Positions 17,454 to 29,400 are shown, counted from the first letter of the stretch. The stretch is 37,139 nucleotides of DNA from Albidovulum sp. bin36 (GCA_002238565.1 MPMP01000049.1:1-37139); one strand, 5' to 3'. The notes: generated by a model not told the origin, from the letters alone. Translations and numbers: made by a program.

Positions 17454-17488
17454 TTCCCGCCGGTCCCGGAAAATCGCATCGGAAGGGA

Positions 17489-18391
17489 ATGTCCCTGCTC
17501 GATGCCATGCGCATGTTTTCAAACGACGAAGTAGCGGAGAAGTGGTTCACCGAACAGCGCTGGCCAAACGGGCTTGAATGCCCCAACTGCGGTTCCGGCC
17601 GGATTTAGGAGAAGACCAGGCATGCGCCGATGCCGCACCGATGCCGCGATTGCCGAAAGTATTTCTCGGTAAAGACCGGGAGCGTCATGGAAGGCTCGAA
17701 TCTCGGATTTCAGACGTGGGCCATCGCCACCTACCTCCCTGCAACCGGCCTTAAGAGCGTGTCCAGCATGAAGCTGCACCGGGACCTGGGAATAACGCAA
17801 AAGTCCGCATAGCACCTTGCGCGCCGAATTCGCGAAACCTTTCTGGATCCCGACCCGGAAATGTTCGAAGGCCCTGAAGAAGTTGACGAGACCCTTATGG
17901 GCGGCAAGCGCAGGAACATGCCCGATTCGAAGCGCAAGCAGTTGACCGGGCGCGGCACGGTTGGGAAAACGGCGGTTGTCGGCATGAAGGACAGGGACTC
18001 GAACGGAGTAGCGGCCAAGGCCGTGCAGTCCACGGACGCAGCGACTCTTGTCGGTTTCGTTGAAGCCAATACGGCGGAAGATGCCGCGGTCTACACCGAC
18101 GACTCCAGCACCTATTTCTCGGTCGACCGAGACCGCGAGACCGTCGATCACTCCGAGGGCGAATATGTCCGAGGGGAAGCGCACACCAAAGGCATTGATT
18201 CTTTCTGGTCGATGCTCAAGCGGGCGCACAAGGGCGCGTTCCACAAGATGAGTCCGCAGCACATGTAGAAATACGTCTCCGAGTTCGCGGGCAAGCACAA
18301 CATCAGAGAATCGGACACGATAGACGAGATGGGGATCATTGCAGCGGCAATGCGGGACAAGAAGCTGCGATTCAAGGATTTGGTCGGGTAG
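17489..18391 (+). pseudogene. IS1595-family transposase with three in-frame TAG codons
   Basis: The 300-codon frame matches IS1595/ISXO2-like transposases over full length. It has a zinc ribbon (CPNCGS, then HRCRDCRKYFSVKTG), RDLGITQKSA, the first catalytic Asp in VDETLMGGK, the second in YTDDSSTY, and HTKGIDSFWSMLKRAHKGAF. TAG codons stand at 17606, 17810 and 18266; the second falls where relatives carry Trp (AWHL). The Asn usual in HTNGIE is Lys, so activity would be lost even with readthrough. GGAAGGGA immediately precedes the ATG. I could not identify terminal inverted repeats. A 317-aa open frame on the opposite strand is a shadow. Confidence 0.85.
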
Positions 18392-18571
18392 CAAGCTGAT
18401 AGCCTGAAACGGCATGGACAGCGTTGCAAGGTGCAGAAACGCGACAAATTTGAGCTTGACAAATACGACCAATTTGCGATAGCGCTAGGGAGCCAACTTT
18501 CAATCAAAATCGACAAATCGGACTCGGAATTGTGCAAACCGGGAGAGGAATCGAACCGTCACCCGCAGGAG

Positions 18572-18594
18572 GTTTTGCCTGATAATGGCAAAAC
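18572..18594. promoter_or_regulatory. perfect 8-bp inverted repeat before the 70-aa gene
   Basis: GTTTTGCC, a 7-base loop TGATAAT, then GGCAAAAC. No T-run follows, so it is not a plain terminator. It ends 17 bases before the ATG at 18612, just ahead of the ribosome binding site, a position suited to an operator or an mRNA hairpin controlling translation. Confidence 0.45.
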
Positions 18595-18611
18595 ACGGAA
18601 GGAGCTGTGCA

Positions 18612-18824
18612 ATGCCTAGAGACAATAGAAACACGGAACTTGACACTTTGTGGGAGCGGGCGAAGCACGTCAAGATGACACAGGATGAGCAAGACGAGCA
18701 AATGATTCAGGATGTCGCAGCCAACGGCAATATCTCGGATCCCCGCATTACCGAGGAAAGCGTTAGAGCAATTCATGACGCAGCGAAACGGATCGACGCG
18801 GAGGCGGCAAGAATAGCCAGCTAA
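18612..18824 (+). CDS. 70-aa charged hypothetical protein
   Basis: The product (begins MPRDNRNTELDTLWERAKHV) is acidic and helical, with no Cys and no membrane segment. AAGGAG lies 7-8 bases before the ATG, a strong site, and a hairpin terminator follows the TAA. This complete small transcription unit with good signals supports a real gene. Size and composition fit a regulator or antitoxin, but no family is recognised. A longer frame starting upstream at 18585 is less likely because it lacks a ribosome binding site. Confidence 0.6.
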   Translation: MPRDNRNTELDTLWERAKHVKMTQDEQDEQMIQDVAANGNISDPRITEESVRAIHDAAKRIDAEAARIAS

Positions 18825-18850
18825 GCGTGTTAATCTGAAGGCAACAACTA

Positions 18851-18875
18851 GCCCGTTCCCGCGGGCATTGTTTTT
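18851..18875 (+). terminator. probable terminator of the 70-aa gene
   Basis: GCCCG (18851-18855) pairs with CGGGC (18862-18866) around a 6-base loop, followed by ATTG and TTTTT. The stem is short, but position (27 bp after the stop) and T-run fit. Confidence 0.5.
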
Positions 18876-19146
18876 GGGAATGAGCGCATACTATCGCCGC
18901 CTCGGATAGAGGGATCACACGCGTGGCGAGCAGTTTTCGTACGACGATACTTGGCCGCTCCACTACGCATTAGGTGACTTGGGCATCGCATGGCCGGGTC
19001 CGGGTGTTTCGCCCGCAACTCGTCGGACAATTTCGGCGGAGCTGTTGGACCCTTGCCGACAAGTCGATTTGGAACGGGCACGAGCATCATGGCAAACGAC
19101 CGCGGTGACCGCCTGACCTGCCCCGCCATCGCGCGCTCCATACCAA
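18876..19146. other. gap between the 70-aa gene and hsdR
   Basis: No frame here has start signals or recognisable motifs. It separates a plus-strand gene from the 3' end of the minus-strand hsdR, so both flanking transcripts converge on it. Confidence 0.45.
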
Positions 19147-22100
19147 TTAAAGCTTCCCGCCCACGCCCTTGAATTTCTCGACAAACGACGAAATCTTTTC
19201 AAAGACGGTCCTCTTCTTAGTACGAAACTGCGGGTTCAGCGGGCTCATCGCGGGCAAAGTGGCATTCAGGTCAGTGCCATTCTCGCTCGCAAATTCCCGC
19301 TTGATGGATTTCACGATGTAGCGCTTTGCCGCTTCTGGGTTCAGGTCTTCAGCCTTGATAAGATCTTCAGCTTCTCGGCGTTGCTCCGCTTGGGCAAAGG
19401 AGAAAAAAGCGTCAATCACACCTGCCTTGTCGGCAATCCGATCAAGATCGGTCGCTTTGATGAAATCAACCAAAAGGCTCTCTTTCGCGCGATGACCAAG
19501 GCTGGCGCGAATGACACGGCGCGCTTCTGCAATCAGATCCTTCGTGTCTGTCACCTTCTTGTTCTTTTCGAATATCAACTCGAGGATATAGTCAACGTCG
19601 ATCTCCTGCGACTTGAGAAGTTCCACCTCGAACACCACGTCATCCCACTCGATATTGGATTGCTCTTTCTCAGCCGATGATTTTTCTCGGCGCAACCAGT
19701 CACGAATGTCGTTGTACGTCGATCGATAATCTTGAATCTGCCTCTCGGGCGGCAGGTCAATCGCCTGAAGCTCGCGAAGGTCGGTATCGCTCAAATAATG
19801 TTGCTCTTTGAAAGCAGCGACCGCGGCGGCATCGCCGGTATCAACGTTCTGAAAGGCCTTCAGCGCCGAGAATTCATCATAGTTCCGAAGAACATTTTCG
19901 GCCCTCAGATACTCGCCGAATAGCTTGGTGAACTCTTTCTTGTCCGCTTCCTTGACGATCTCATCCGGATTTGGAAAATTCTCTCTGAGCTCATTCAGAA
20001 TATCAATGAAGCCACGGCGCGCGATGCCGGATTCCCGATCCTGAAAGCCCTTCATATATTCGCTGTAGCTCTTTTCAAGGACGACATTCCTCGTGTTGCT
20101 GTCGCCAAACAGCGTGATCGCATCAATGGTGGCTTTTTCGAGATCCCGGAAAGTTACAATATTCCCAAAGGTCTTCGTTGCATCGAAAATCCGGTTGGTC
20201 CTGGAGAATGCCTGCATCAGGCCATGGAAACGCAGGTTTTTATCGACAAACAGTGTATTAAGCGTTGGGGCGTCAAAGCCTGTGAGGAACATGCCCACGA
20301 CAACAAGCAGATCAATATCCCTGGAACGAACGCGGCAGGCCAGGTCGCGGTAGTAGTTTTGGAAGCCGCTGCTATCTACACTGAAATTCGTCTTGAAAAA
20401 GGCATTATAGTCATTGATCGCCTTACCCAAGAACTCTTTCGCGCTGCTGTTCATGGCCGACACGTCAAAGCCTTCATCCGGAATGTCGCCGACCGCGTCC
20501 TGCTCCTCATTTGCTGCGAAGGAAAAGATAATCGCGGTCTTCAACGGCTTGTCTTGGCCCTCCTGCAACCTGCTCAGAGTCTCATAGTACAGCTTTGCAG
20601 CATCCACACTGCTGACGGCAAACATGGCATTGAAACCTTTGTCGCCGGCCTGCATCCGGCGCGTCTTTTGGCGGAAATTGTTCAGGATATACTTCGAAAC
20701 TTCTTTGATTCGATCAGGATGCAGAAGAGCCTCGCTGTTTTCGGCCGCGCTGAGCTTCTTCTCATCTTGCTCGCCTTCAATGGCCTTAAACCGAGGACGC
20801 ACATCGTTGTAGTCCACCTTAAACTTCAGGACCTTTTCGTCGCGGATGGCATCCGTAATCACATAGGAGTGCAACTCGTGCCTGAACACGCTGGCGGTCG
20901 TCTCGGCCCCCAAGGCATTCTCCGGAAAGATCGGCGTTCCCGTGAACCCAAACTGACAAAATCGTTTGAACCTCTTCTTCAGATTTTTCTGGGCTTCGCC
21001 AAATTGGCTGCGGCGGCATTCATCAAAAATGAACACCACCTGGTTTCCGTAAACAGGCAGATCCCCTTCGGCTTTCATCAGGTTGTTGAGCTTCTGGATC
21101 GTGGTGACAATGATCTTGTTGTCGTCTTTGGCCAGATTGCGCTTCAACCCGGCGGTGCTATCCGAGCCATTGACGCTGTGAGGAGAAAATCGCTGATATT
21201 CCTTCATCGTCTGGTAATCGAGGTCCTTGCGGTCCACGACGAAAAACACCTTTTCGATGAACTCGAATTCAGTCGCCAAGCGCGCTGCCTTGAAGCTGGT
21301 CAGCGTCTTGCCAGAACCCGTGGTATGCCAGATGAAACCGCCGCTCTCGGGCTTGCTCAATTTTTTCGCCTCGCATGAACTCTTGATCTTCCACAAGATG
21401 CGCTCGGTCGCGGCAATCTGATAGGGCCGCATGATCAACAAGGTGTCGCTGACATCGAAAACCGAATATTGCAGCACAACATTCAGCAACGTGCGTTTCT
21501 GCAGGAATGTCGCCGTGAAGTCCTTCAGGTCCCTGATCAGACTGTTGTCAGACTTCGCCCAGTTCATGGTGAAGTCAAAGCTGTTCTTGTTGCGTCTCGT
21601 CGTGTTGGCGAAATAGCGCGTGTCTGTGCCGTTCGAAATCACGAAGAGCTGCAAATACTTGTACAGGGAGTTTTCGCTGTTGAAGCTTTCCTTGCTGTAG
21701 CGGTGGATCTGATTGAAAGCCTCACGGATGGCCACGCCGCGCTTTTTCAGTTCGATCTGCACCAATGGCAAACCATTGACCAGGATCGTCACGTCATAGC
21801 GGTTGGCATGGGTGCCGACCTGCTCGAACTGCTTAATCACTTGCAGCTTGTTGCGCACCAATTTCTTTTTGTCGATCAGGTAGACATTCTGAATGCGTCC
21901 ATCGTCAAACACAAAGTCATGGACGTAGTCATCATGAAGCTTGCGGGTCTTGCCGATGATGCCGTCGCTTGGCCTGTCCAGGTATGTCTCAACAAGACGC
22001 TTCCACTCGTCATTCGCGAAAGCAACGTTGTTCAGCTCTTCAATCTGGACCCGAACGTTGGCCAGCATGGCCTCAGGGGAGGTGAGATCAGGCAGGAATT

Positions 22101-22248
22101 CATAGCCCTGATTGATCAGGTCCTGAACCAGTTCGCGCTCTAGGTCATTTTCGGTCTGGTACAGGTCAGCGGCGTCCCACTCTCTGGTGTACTTGTCGAG
22201 GACGATGAAATTCTTCGACTCCGCGCTAGGTTTAGATTGTTTATTCAC
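19147..22248 (-). CDS. hsdR: type IC restriction enzyme R subunit
   Basis: This 1033-aa subunit is nearly the length of EcoR124I HsdR (1038). It provides DNA translocation and cleavage for the HsdMSR complex. The PD-ExK nuclease residues are in place: D152 in YDVTI, and E166 and K168 in IELKKRG, one off the EcoR124I numbering. Helicase motifs follow: TGSGKT (about 306-311), DECRRSQFG (a variant of the usual DECHRS), and FGFTGTPIF. The start is GTG overlapping the prrC stop by 8 bp, so translation is coupled to prrC. A premature stop in prrC could therefore lower hsdR expression. No lesion is seen in hsdR. Confidence 0.95.
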   Translation of the reverse strand: MNKQSKPSAESKNFIVLDKYTREWDAADLYQTENDLERELVQDLINQGYEFLPDLTSPEAMLANVRVQIEELNNVAFANDEWKRLVETYLDRPSDGIIGKTRKLHDDYVHDFVFDDGRIQNVYLIDKKKLVRNKLQVIKQFEQVGTHANRYDVTILVNGLPLVQIELKKRGVAIREAFNQIHRYSKESFNSENSLYKYLQLFVISNGTDTRYFANTTRRNKNSFDFTMNWAKSDNSLIRDLKDFTATFLQKRTLLNVVLQYSVFDVSDTLLIMRPYQIAATERILWKIKSSCEAKKLSKPESGGFIWHTTGSGKTLTSFKAARLATEFEFIEKVFFVVDRKDLDYQTMKEYQRFSPHSVNGSDSTAGLKRNLAKDDNKIIVTTIQKLNNLMKAEGDLPVYGNQVVFIFDECRRSQFGEAQKNLKKRFKRFCQFGFTGTPIFPENALGAETTASVFRHELHSYVITDAIRDEKVLKFKVDYNDVRPRFKAIEGEQDEKKLSAAENSEALLHPDRIKEVSKYILNNFRQKTRRMQAGDKGFNAMFAVSSVDAAKLYYETLSRLQEGQDKPLKTAIIFSFAANEEQDAVGDIPDEGFDVSAMNSSAKEFLGKAINDYNAFFKTNFSVDSSGFQNYYRDLACRVRSRDIDLLVVVGMFLTGFDAPTLNTLFVDKNLRFHGLMQAFSRTNRIFDATKTFGNIVTFRDLEKATIDAITLFGDSNTRNVVLEKSYSEYMKGFQDRESGIARRGFIDILNELRENFPNPDEIVKEADKKEFTKLFGEYLRAENVLRNYDEFSALKAFQNVDTGDAAAVAAFKEQHYLSDTDLRELQAIDLPPERQIQDYRSTYNDIRDWLRREKSSAEKEQSNIEWDDVVFEVELLKSQEIDVDYILELIFEKNKKVTDTKDLIAEARRVIRASLGHRAKESLLVDFIKATDLDRIADKAGVIDAFFSFAQAEQRREAEDLIKAEDLNPEAAKRYIVKSIKREFASENGTDLNATLPAMSPLNPQFRTKKRTVFEKISSFVEKFKGVGGKL

Positions 22249-23458
22249 CTGGCGTGCCCGCTTTCAAATCTACTTGGTACTTCTCGGAAAACTCGTACTG
22301 TTTGTTTGTCGTTTCGCTCAGAAGAAATCTTAAGACCCGCTTATCATCTTGTGATAACTCCGACATCTCATAGCTCGAATGGCTTGAATGGCTTGAGATG
22401 TCGACAATGCACTTCAAATAAGCATTGCTCGCTCCATCCGATGTCTTTGGAAGCAATTCTGACCAGTCATCGTAACCCAGGAAGGTCGAGATTTTTTCCA
22501 AGACGTTCCTCAAGAAATTGTAGTGGTATTTTTCAAACTCGTTTTTCTCAAATGCAGAGTTCAGTTTTTCAATCAAATGCAGGTGATACGAGAACGGGCT
22601 GTCGGTGTTTTGGCGTTTCAGCGGGAACGAGCCGTCCTCTTCGCGTAACAACCGATACTTAACGCTTTTTTTTAGTGCATTGAAAAGAACATTATAGAAG
22701 AGCGGATTATGGGTCGTAATAATGAACTTCGGCTCATCCTTCGGTGACGAATTGATCAGCGTCGCCAGGCTTTGCGCCAGTTCAATAAGGTGATTGTCAT
22801 CCAGCGACGTCACCGGGTCGTCGACGAAGATAAACTTAAGGTTGTCGAACTGATTGGTGCTCCGCTCCGCCACCTCAGGTACACTGAGTACGTTAACCAC
22901 TTCTTCGATCAAAGTGTAGAAAATGCTCCAAACGAAACTGCTCTCTTCTCCCTTTGATATCTTGATACTCTTTTTCGCTAGGTCATCACCAGTTGCAATC
23001 GAGAAAGAGACAGACGGATAGGTTTTCTCGCCCGTTTTTCGTCCATCTTGAACCTTGTCCGCTTCTAGGAAAATCGGAGTTAGGCTTCTGTTCGTGTAAT
23101 GCTGAAAGTTTGCAATGATTTCATTGCCTTTCCCTTGCTCTCCCAGAATCCAGTCGGTGAAGGTGTTTGGCTGGATCATCAGTTTGGGTTCATCATCATA
23201 CAAGAGATCATTATCCCAGTAGAACAGATCTTCGGTGAATGCGTTGTAGTATAAGATTTTCTGGCGTGATGGCTTGCCGTCTTCACCCCCCTCCGGCTTT
23301 GGGGCAACCAGGTCTATCAAAGCCTTGGAAAGGCGGGTTTTGCCGGTGCTGTTGAAGGCATAGATAAGCTGTACTTTTTTGTGTGTGTCGACAAGCTTTT
23401 AGGCACTTATCCTCAGCTCGCGCTCTTGCGTCGCTGGGTCTTCGTTCTGCTCCGCCAT
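22241..23458 (-). pseudogene. prrC: PrrC anticodon nuclease with a stop at codon 20
   Basis: The frame runs 405 codons from ATG 23458, close to E. coli PrrC (396 aa), which cleaves tRNA-Lys at the wobble base when the associated type IC enzyme is inhibited by phage. Walker A is AFNSTGKT (about residues 34-41), the ABC-like signature SKGEESSFVWS, Walker B FVDDPVTSLDD, and the switch His TTHNPLF. The C-terminal nuclease region keeps the Arg and Glu of LRNVLEK and a His-rich SHSSHSS. A TAA at 23399-23401 (codon 20) lies ahead of Walker A, and the next possible start (TTG 23320) is beyond it, so no active ATPase can be made. The gene sits one base after hsdS and overlaps hsdR, as in the prr locus. 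Confidence 0.85.
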
Positions 23459-23459
23459 C

Positions 23460-24719
23460 CTACGCCGCCTCCTCGGGCTCGGGGAAGTTCAGGAGCAGGT
23501 CGCGGTAGTATTCATATTGCTGTTGCCGCAGCGAGATTTCACGCGGCAGGCCTTCGCTGAGCGAAGTGGCCAGTGTGTCAATCTTGTTGAGGATGTTGAC
23601 CACGCGCTCTTGTTCTTCCGATGCGGGGACCGGAATCAGAATCTTGGCCAAGCTGTCAGCGTTGACGCATCGAACTATTGCGCCCGTGATGCACGCCCTC
23701 TTTTGCTTTTGAAACTGCTCCGTTTGGAAGAAATAGGAGACAAATTTTGGGTTCAGCTTGTGTGAGAAGATGCAAGCGTCGCTGCTCACAGCGACATCCT
23801 CACCACCCAACCAAGCGACAGCCTTGCAAACGTCCTCATCGTTTACTCCAGTGGTCGCAATAACCAAATCGCCCGGCCTTGCCATGCGGTCTTTCTTAGC
23901 AAACTCTTCTGACACAAAGCTCTTGGTTGTGCGGGTATAGGTTCCGTAATGCGTATAAATCTGGCTGTAATGAATGCAGCCAACCCCCGCTTCGACAAAA
24001 TCTTTTTTCTGCAGCCCACCGCCGCGCCTGAATTTTCCTACCCGCTCATCGCCCATTGGCAAGTGGTCAACCTTTTTGCCTTCAAAATTTAACAACTGCT
24101 CCCGGTAGTGGTTGTATTGTTTTTTCCGGATCTTAAGCTCGGTGGTAAGCTCGGCGGCAAGCTCGGTGAAAGCGTCCAAAATCCGAACAATCTCGGCTTG
24201 GATCGCGAGCGACTTCTCTGGGTCCTCAGGGCATGGGATGGGGACTTGGAACTTGCGAAACCCATCCATGTCGACGGAAGCAAAGCTCGACTTCGTGGTG
24301 TTTCTTTGGCACCAAGCCGCCAACCGAAACCCATAGTAAAACAGAAACTTATCAATGAATCTATTGGCGAACTCTTCCTTTAAGGTTAGATTGGTAAACC
24401 TCTGATTTGCCAAATAGGGAACTGTAATCAGCGCGTGATCCCCTATCGTAGCCGATGTTGCGAATATCATTGAGTTCGCCGGGAAGAGCTTTCTCCCTTT
24501 TACCGCACTCTCAGAAACCTGAAGCAATGAATGATCGAGGATTTGGCCATTGGCTCGTATGTCGTCCATTCTAATCCATGGAACAGCGCCGTTTTCCCAA
24601 ATCTCGTTTTTGGACCTGCTTAGAGTGTACCCATTCCTTATGTGGAAAACATCTGCAATGGTTTTCCACTCCACCGCCGCCCCATCAAGCAGCCTTTCCA
24701 AAAACCCCAGATCGCTCAT
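23460..24719 (-). CDS. hsdS: type IC specificity subunit
   Basis: This 419-aa subunit determines the bipartite DNA target of the restriction complex. Two target recognition domains (about residues 15-180 and 225-370) are separated by a central conserved helix that contains four-residue repeats [12 protein letters not shown], then [20 protein letters not shown]; a matching helix ends the protein ([16 protein letters not shown]). This is the EcoR124I layout. Its ATG overlaps the hsdM TGA (ATGA), and it stops with TAG one base before the prrC ATG. Target sequence cannot be read from the protein. Confidence 0.93.
   Translation of the reverse strand: MSDLGFLERLLDGAAVEWKTIADVFHIRNGYTLSRSKNEIWENGAVPWIRMDDIRANGQILDHSLLQVSESAVKGRKLFPANSMIFATSATIGDHALITVPYLANQRFTNLTLKEEFANRFIDKFLFYYGFRLAAWCQRNTTKSSFASVDMDGFRKFQVPIPCPEDPEKSLAIQAEIVRILDAFTELAAELTTELKIRKKQYNHYREQLLNFEGKKVDHLPMGDERVGKFRRGGGLQKKDFVEAGVGCIHYSQIYTHYGTYTRTTKSFVSEEFAKKDRMARPGDLVIATTGVNDEDVCKAVAWLGGEDVAVSSDACIFSHKLNPKFVSYFFQTEQFQKQKRACITGAIVRCVNADSLAKILIPVPASEEQERVVNILNKIDTLATSLSEGLPREISLRQQQYEYYRDLLLNFPEPEEAA
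24136..24171 (-). repeat. three 12-bp repeats in the hsdS spacer
   Basis: AGCTCGGTGGTA, AGCTCGGCGGCA and AGCTCGGTGAAA follow in tandem on the plus strand, each encoding four residues of the central helix. In EcoR124 enzymes, two versus three copies of such a unit change the spacer length of the recognised site. Confidence 0.9.
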
Positions 24720-26260
24720 GCCTCGATCTCAGCAACGATGGCATTGATGTCCGCGCTCAACCGATTGATGTTTTCAACGGTCGCCTCAAGCTCAGCATTG
24801 AGCTTGGTGATATCAATCACCTCGCGGGTGTCCTTGGGCTCCACATAGGCGCTGACCGACAGGTTGTAGTCGCTTCCGACAATCCTGTCATAGGTCACGA
24901 TTTCCGCGACGTGCGGCACGTTTTCCTTGCTGTCGAACATCCTGACGATCTCAGCAACATGAGCGTCGCTCATTTCGTTGGTGTTGGCCTTCTTGTCAAA
25001 GAACTCCTCACCATTGGCATCGATGAACTGCACCCCGGTGTCGGGTTTGTCCTTGGCCAGCACGAGAATGTTAACCGCGATCGTCGTGCCGAAAAACAGG
25101 TTTGGCGCGAGCGAGATCACCGTTTCGACAAAGTTGTTGTCGACCAGATACTTTCGGATCTTCTGCTCTGCTCCGCGTCGGTAGAAGATGCCAGGGAAGC
25201 AGACGATCGCCGCGCGGCCCTTGGCAGACAGGTAGTGAAGGGTATGGAGCACAAAGGCGAAATCCGCCTTGGATTTCGGGGCCAGCACGCCAGCAGGGGC
25301 AAAGCGGTCATCGTTGATCAGGATCGGATCATCCGAGCCCTTCCATTTGACCGAGTAAGGCGGGTTCGACACGATGGCATCGAAGGGTTTGTCATCGCCG
25401 AAATGCGGGGCCTCCAGCGTGTTGCCGTATCGGATGTGGAACTTGTCGTAGTTGATGTTGTGCAGGAACATGTTCATGCGGGCGAGGTTGTAGGTGGTGT
25501 AGTTGATCTCTTGCCCGAAAAACCCGTCTTCGATGATGTGATCGTCGAAGTGTTTCTTGGCCTGCAAGAGCAGCGAGCCAGACCCCGCGGCCGGGTCGTA
25601 GATCTTGTTGACGCTGGTTTGCTTGTGCATGGCAAGCTGGGCAATCAGCTTGGACACATGCTGCGGCGTGAAGAATTCGCCGCCCGACTTGCCCGCATTG
25701 GCGGCGTACTTGGAAATCAGGAATCCATAGGCATCGCCGAAGAGGTCGCCCTCGTTGTCGTCGAACTTCAGCGGGAGGTCTGCCACGCCTTTGAGCACGG
25801 CCGCCAGGCGTGTTTTCTTATCTTTAACCGTGTTGCCAAGGCGATTGCTGGTTGTGTCGAAGTCTGAAAAAAGACCATTGATGTCCTCTTCGGAAGGGTA
25901 GCCGCTGGCGGAGGCTTCGATCGCGGAGAAGATGGCCGCGAGATCGGTGTTCAGATTTTCGTTCGTGTTGGCGGTCGCCACAACGTTGGCAAACAACTGG
26001 CTGGGGGAGATGAAATACCCCTTGGTCTTGATAGCATCCACTTTGGCCTCGTCGGGGATGTCTGCATCGGACATGCCCGCATAGTTGATGGTTTCGTCAC
26101 CGCCCTCGATGTAGCTGGTGAAGTTCTCGCTGATGAAACGATAGAACAGCGTTCCAAGGACAAACTGCTTGAAGTCCCAGCCATCAACGGCGCCACGCAC
26201 TTTATTCGCGATGCTCCAGATCTGGCGGCGCAATTCGTCACGTTGTTGCTGGCCTGTCAT
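24716..26260 (-). CDS. hsdM: type IC methyltransferase M subunit
   Basis: The 514-aa product is an N6-adenine methyltransferase subunit, close in length to EcoR124I HsdM (520). The N-terminal HsdM domain starts [21 protein letters not shown]-adenosylmethionine motif DPAAGSGS is at 222-229 and catalytic NPPY at 299-302. The C-terminal coiled part (about 480-514) contacts HsdS. It is the first gene of the hsdM-hsdS-prrC-hsdR operon, with a 201-bp gap from the SIR2 gene upstream that should hold the promoter, although I could not define boxes. Confidence 0.95.
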   Translation of the reverse strand: MTGQQQRDELRRQIWSIANKVRGAVDGWDFKQFVLGTLFYRFISENFTSYIEGGDETINYAGMSDADIPDEAKVDAIKTKGYFISPSQLFANVVATANTNENLNTDLAAIFSAIEASASGYPSEEDINGLFSDFDTTSNRLGNTVKDKKTRLAAVLKGVADLPLKFDDNEGDLFGDAYGFLISKYAANAGKSGGEFFTPQHVSKLIAQLAMHKQTSVNKIYDPAAGSGSLLLQAKKHFDDHIIEDGFFGQEINYTTYNLARMNMFLHNINYDKFHIRYGNTLEAPHFGDDKPFDAIVSNPPYSVKWKGSDDPILINDDRFAPAGVLAPKSKADFAFVLHTLHYLSAKGRAAIVCFPGIFYRRGAEQKIRKYLVDNNFVETVISLAPNLFFGTTIAVNILVLAKDKPDTGVQFIDANGEEFFDKKANTNEMSDAHVAEIVRMFDSKENVPHVAEIVTYDRIVGSDYNLSVSAYVEPKDTREVIDITKLNAELEATVENINRLSADINAIVAEIEA

Positions 26261-26461
26261 TTCTGGTCCACTTCTTGTTCCCGCTCGCTTTCCAGCGAAC
26301 CATCTCGCATTTGCGAAACCGCCACGTTCGCCCTACTTTGAGACCGGGGGTTTTTGCAATCACTGCGCAATTCCACCGCCGCATTCTATCCTGATTGCGC
26401 TGGAGACTCACCTTGTTTGTCGCACAGCACAAGCGGGACAATTGGCAGACGCGCGGGGGAG

Positions 26462-29400
26462 TTATCTCGAATTCCAGCGGCGCATGAGCTCCACCCACTT
26501 TGGGTCAGTCCGAAGCTCTGACTTCACTTCGGCAATCCGTCGAAGGGTTGCATCCATTTCGTAAGGCCACTTGTTCGCATCCTCCGACAACGCGACATAC
26601 AGGATTTCGAGGACGCGTTCGGGGTGTGCATCCACAACATTGCCTTCGCCGCGCCGGACCGCCGGAAGCATTATGTGGTCGCGTTCAATTGGTCCAATGA
26701 GCGGCAAGATCGCTTCGGAAATCTCCATGAAGCAGTCTTCGTTAGAGAAGGCTAGTTCGATCAAACTCGCGGAGTTCTGCGGCGTTCGGGCGGAGCGCTG
26801 AACAGGCCATGCATCACGCAAAAATCGAACTTGTAGCAACTTCCAATGCTGACCGTCCCCTCCATCACTCTTGCCCATTCTTTCCATCAGCAAAAGGGCC
26901 TGCGCACGGAATTTGTCGCCTGCGACCAATAAGAGATCGCGGAGTTCTGCGTCGGTGATCCGCACTTCACCTTTGTCAAAGTCGGAATACGCCCAGCTCG
27001 CGAGCACCAACCAGACCAGATTATCTCGCGTCTTTTGTCTTGCGCTACCCCGTTCGGCGACTTTCGCGATGAGATAAGGCTTCAACCATTCCCATAGCTC
27101 GTAGCTTGGAATCTGCTTCATGCCCCAATGAAATCCCGCCCACCACGCATCCTGCTCGTCCGACGACCCGTCGCGCAAAACGGAGAGCAAATTGTCTTCT
27201 GTCCATTTCGGATCGAACTTGTAGAACCAAAGAAGGCAACCGCTGAAAAAGACCAACGCAAGGCATTTGTCGTCGTTCGGCAGGGACAAGGATCGCTCGA
27301 CATGCACCTTCCAACCATGTGGAAGTTCTTGCTGACATTCGTGGTTCTTTAGTCGCGGATCGTTCAACAGGGCTTGAGCTATCTTGCCCACAGGCGAATT
27401 CAATGCCTTGGTCGCCCAATATGGACCATTACTGCCTCTGACAATGCTGGAGCCGCTCGCGTCGGGATTGCTGTCCAAGGATTCGAACAATCGGATCAAC
27501 AATCTGTCGAAGGTGGGCACGCAGTCTTCCGAGAGCCCCTTTGAAGCACTCAGAAGCCATTCGGAAACCGGGTGCATCATGCTTGCGAGGGTCACAGTGT
27601 TCGCTTGCAAGATTATCTCAGCGACAAATTCTCTAAGGCGCGTACTGTCCTCCTTTCTGACCTCAGAGTTCAGAAACCGTCGCCAGGCCCATTCGGGGTA
27701 TTCCCCGCGAATGGCCTCTCGTCTGAGTGCAGAGGCAGCCAAGACGGGACGCTCGCGGCAGAGCCCAGCGAATGGATCGTGCTGATCGAGCCCAAATCCA
27801 TTTAGTCCTGACAGTTCATGAGATTTGGCCAACACTTGGTCCAGCGGTTCCGAAAGCAACCCATCGAACTCAGTATGTGTGCGAACGATGCCGGATCTAC
27901 TTTCCAATGACCTGGCAGCTTTTGCCCCGTGTTCAGGAGACCAGTCCGGTGCAGTCGCGCGCAAACGTGCAATTTCGCGGTCGTAGTCGAGGTTGAGAGT
28001 GCAACTGTTCGTATGAAGCCAGTGTAGCCTCCCAGCAATCTCCCAAGCTCTCCTTGCGACAAACTCGTGTTCAGCTTCGCCTTTCCATCGCTCGCGGCCT
28101 TCGAGGATACGTTCTTCAATTCTTCGAGTTGCTGCGATTGGCAAAGTCGCCCAACGTTCCTTGAGCATTAGCAATAAGTCTTGCTGGTGGCGAACGTTCC
28201 AGAATGCGTCGCGGCTGACTTTGTCGGTAAAACTCAAAAACTCATTGTTAGGCACGACGCATTCGAACCTGCCGGCCCATATTCGGAGCCGGGCAAAGAT
28301 GTTGTCGTCATCAGTGGACCAAGTTGCGGCTTCTTGCCGTGCCTTTTCAGGTTCAAGCTCAATCAGGCGCTCGAACTTTGCTGCGTAGTCCAGCACTGCG
28401 CCACGAAGACCTTTCCTTCGATCACGGCCGCTGATGTCTGGATCGTCAGACGGAATGATCGGCGGTATATCCAGCCAGCCATAGTGCCCTTGCTCGTTCT
28501 CAAGTTGAATGCCGATAGCGAGATTTCGCTTCAATGCCGACACAACGTCGGCAAGCCACTCGTCAGGAATCTCAATCTTTAGGAAATTCTCAAGGTATTC
28601 GAGTTCCAAGCGAACAAGATCAGCAAGCTTGGTTTCTTCATCAGCCTTTGGAGGAATCGCTGATCGGTAGTAGTTGTAACCTACCGCCAATCGCGGGCGC
28701 GAGAGGGTTTCGAACTTTCGGACCGTGGCCTTGTTCCAACCTACAACTTTCAATTCATTTGCAAATCGATACCAATCCGAGTGATCATCATTGCCCGCAG
28801 TACGCCAGTGCTCGAAGAGGTAACTCCAAGCTTGAAATATGTGCGGCTCGCACCCCACATCGCAATTATTGAGTGACGACCGAATTCTCTGCTGAATCCA
28901 ATCATGCAGACCAACCTGCCTTGCACCCCACCAAACGGCGGCGTTCTGGTGTGAAACCTTTGCAAGCCAAAGCCCCAGAAGGTTTATTCGATCCGGCAAA
29001 AGGCCAGCTTTCAGAGATGCTCTGCCGCGCAACACGGTAATGTGGTCATCTCTCAGCTCCGCTCTGTCACGTCGGTTCAATGAGAACGCGTCATAAGCCG
29101 TTGTAGGAGTTTCTTGCTTGGGAGCGAAGTCGTCAGTGAGAATTGGCGGCGGCGCAAGTTCGTTCGCCAAGCCGTACAAACCAAACGGATCGACGATCTT
29201 TCCCTCGTTTTCACCCGAACGGATCGTATCTGGCGTGGAACAACGGACTGATCGATCAAAGACGCACAGCCATGTAGCTGGCGGGGGTGGGTCGCTTTCG
29301 AGGAATCTCCTCGCTCCCTCTTTCGTTGAGACCAAGTGGGTCACTTGCTCTCGCTCAAACGGCGCCAGAGCTTCTGGGCCGCGTCGGGCAAGTTCCATTG

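Noticed and set aside
17489..18391. Genome-wide TAG recoding
   Set aside because: hsdS and the lipoprotein gene use TAG as normal stops, and other broken genes carry TAA or TGA, so ordinary decay is simpler.
17519..18472. 317-aa minus-strand open frame
   Set aside because: It is opposite the IS1595 transposase frame, which carries the family motifs; the long shadow arises from its codon usage.
18540..18565. tRNA-like sequence on the minus strand (GGTTCGATTCC)
   Set aside because: The T-arm stem does not pair and no anticodon or acceptor arms are present nearby.
20224..21378. 384-aa plus-strand open frame
   Set aside because: It lies entirely opposite hsdR, whose motifs are intact; it is a shadow frame.
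24578..25867. 429-aa plus-strand open frame
   Set aside because: It is opposite hsdM and hsdS with no motifs or start signals of its own.
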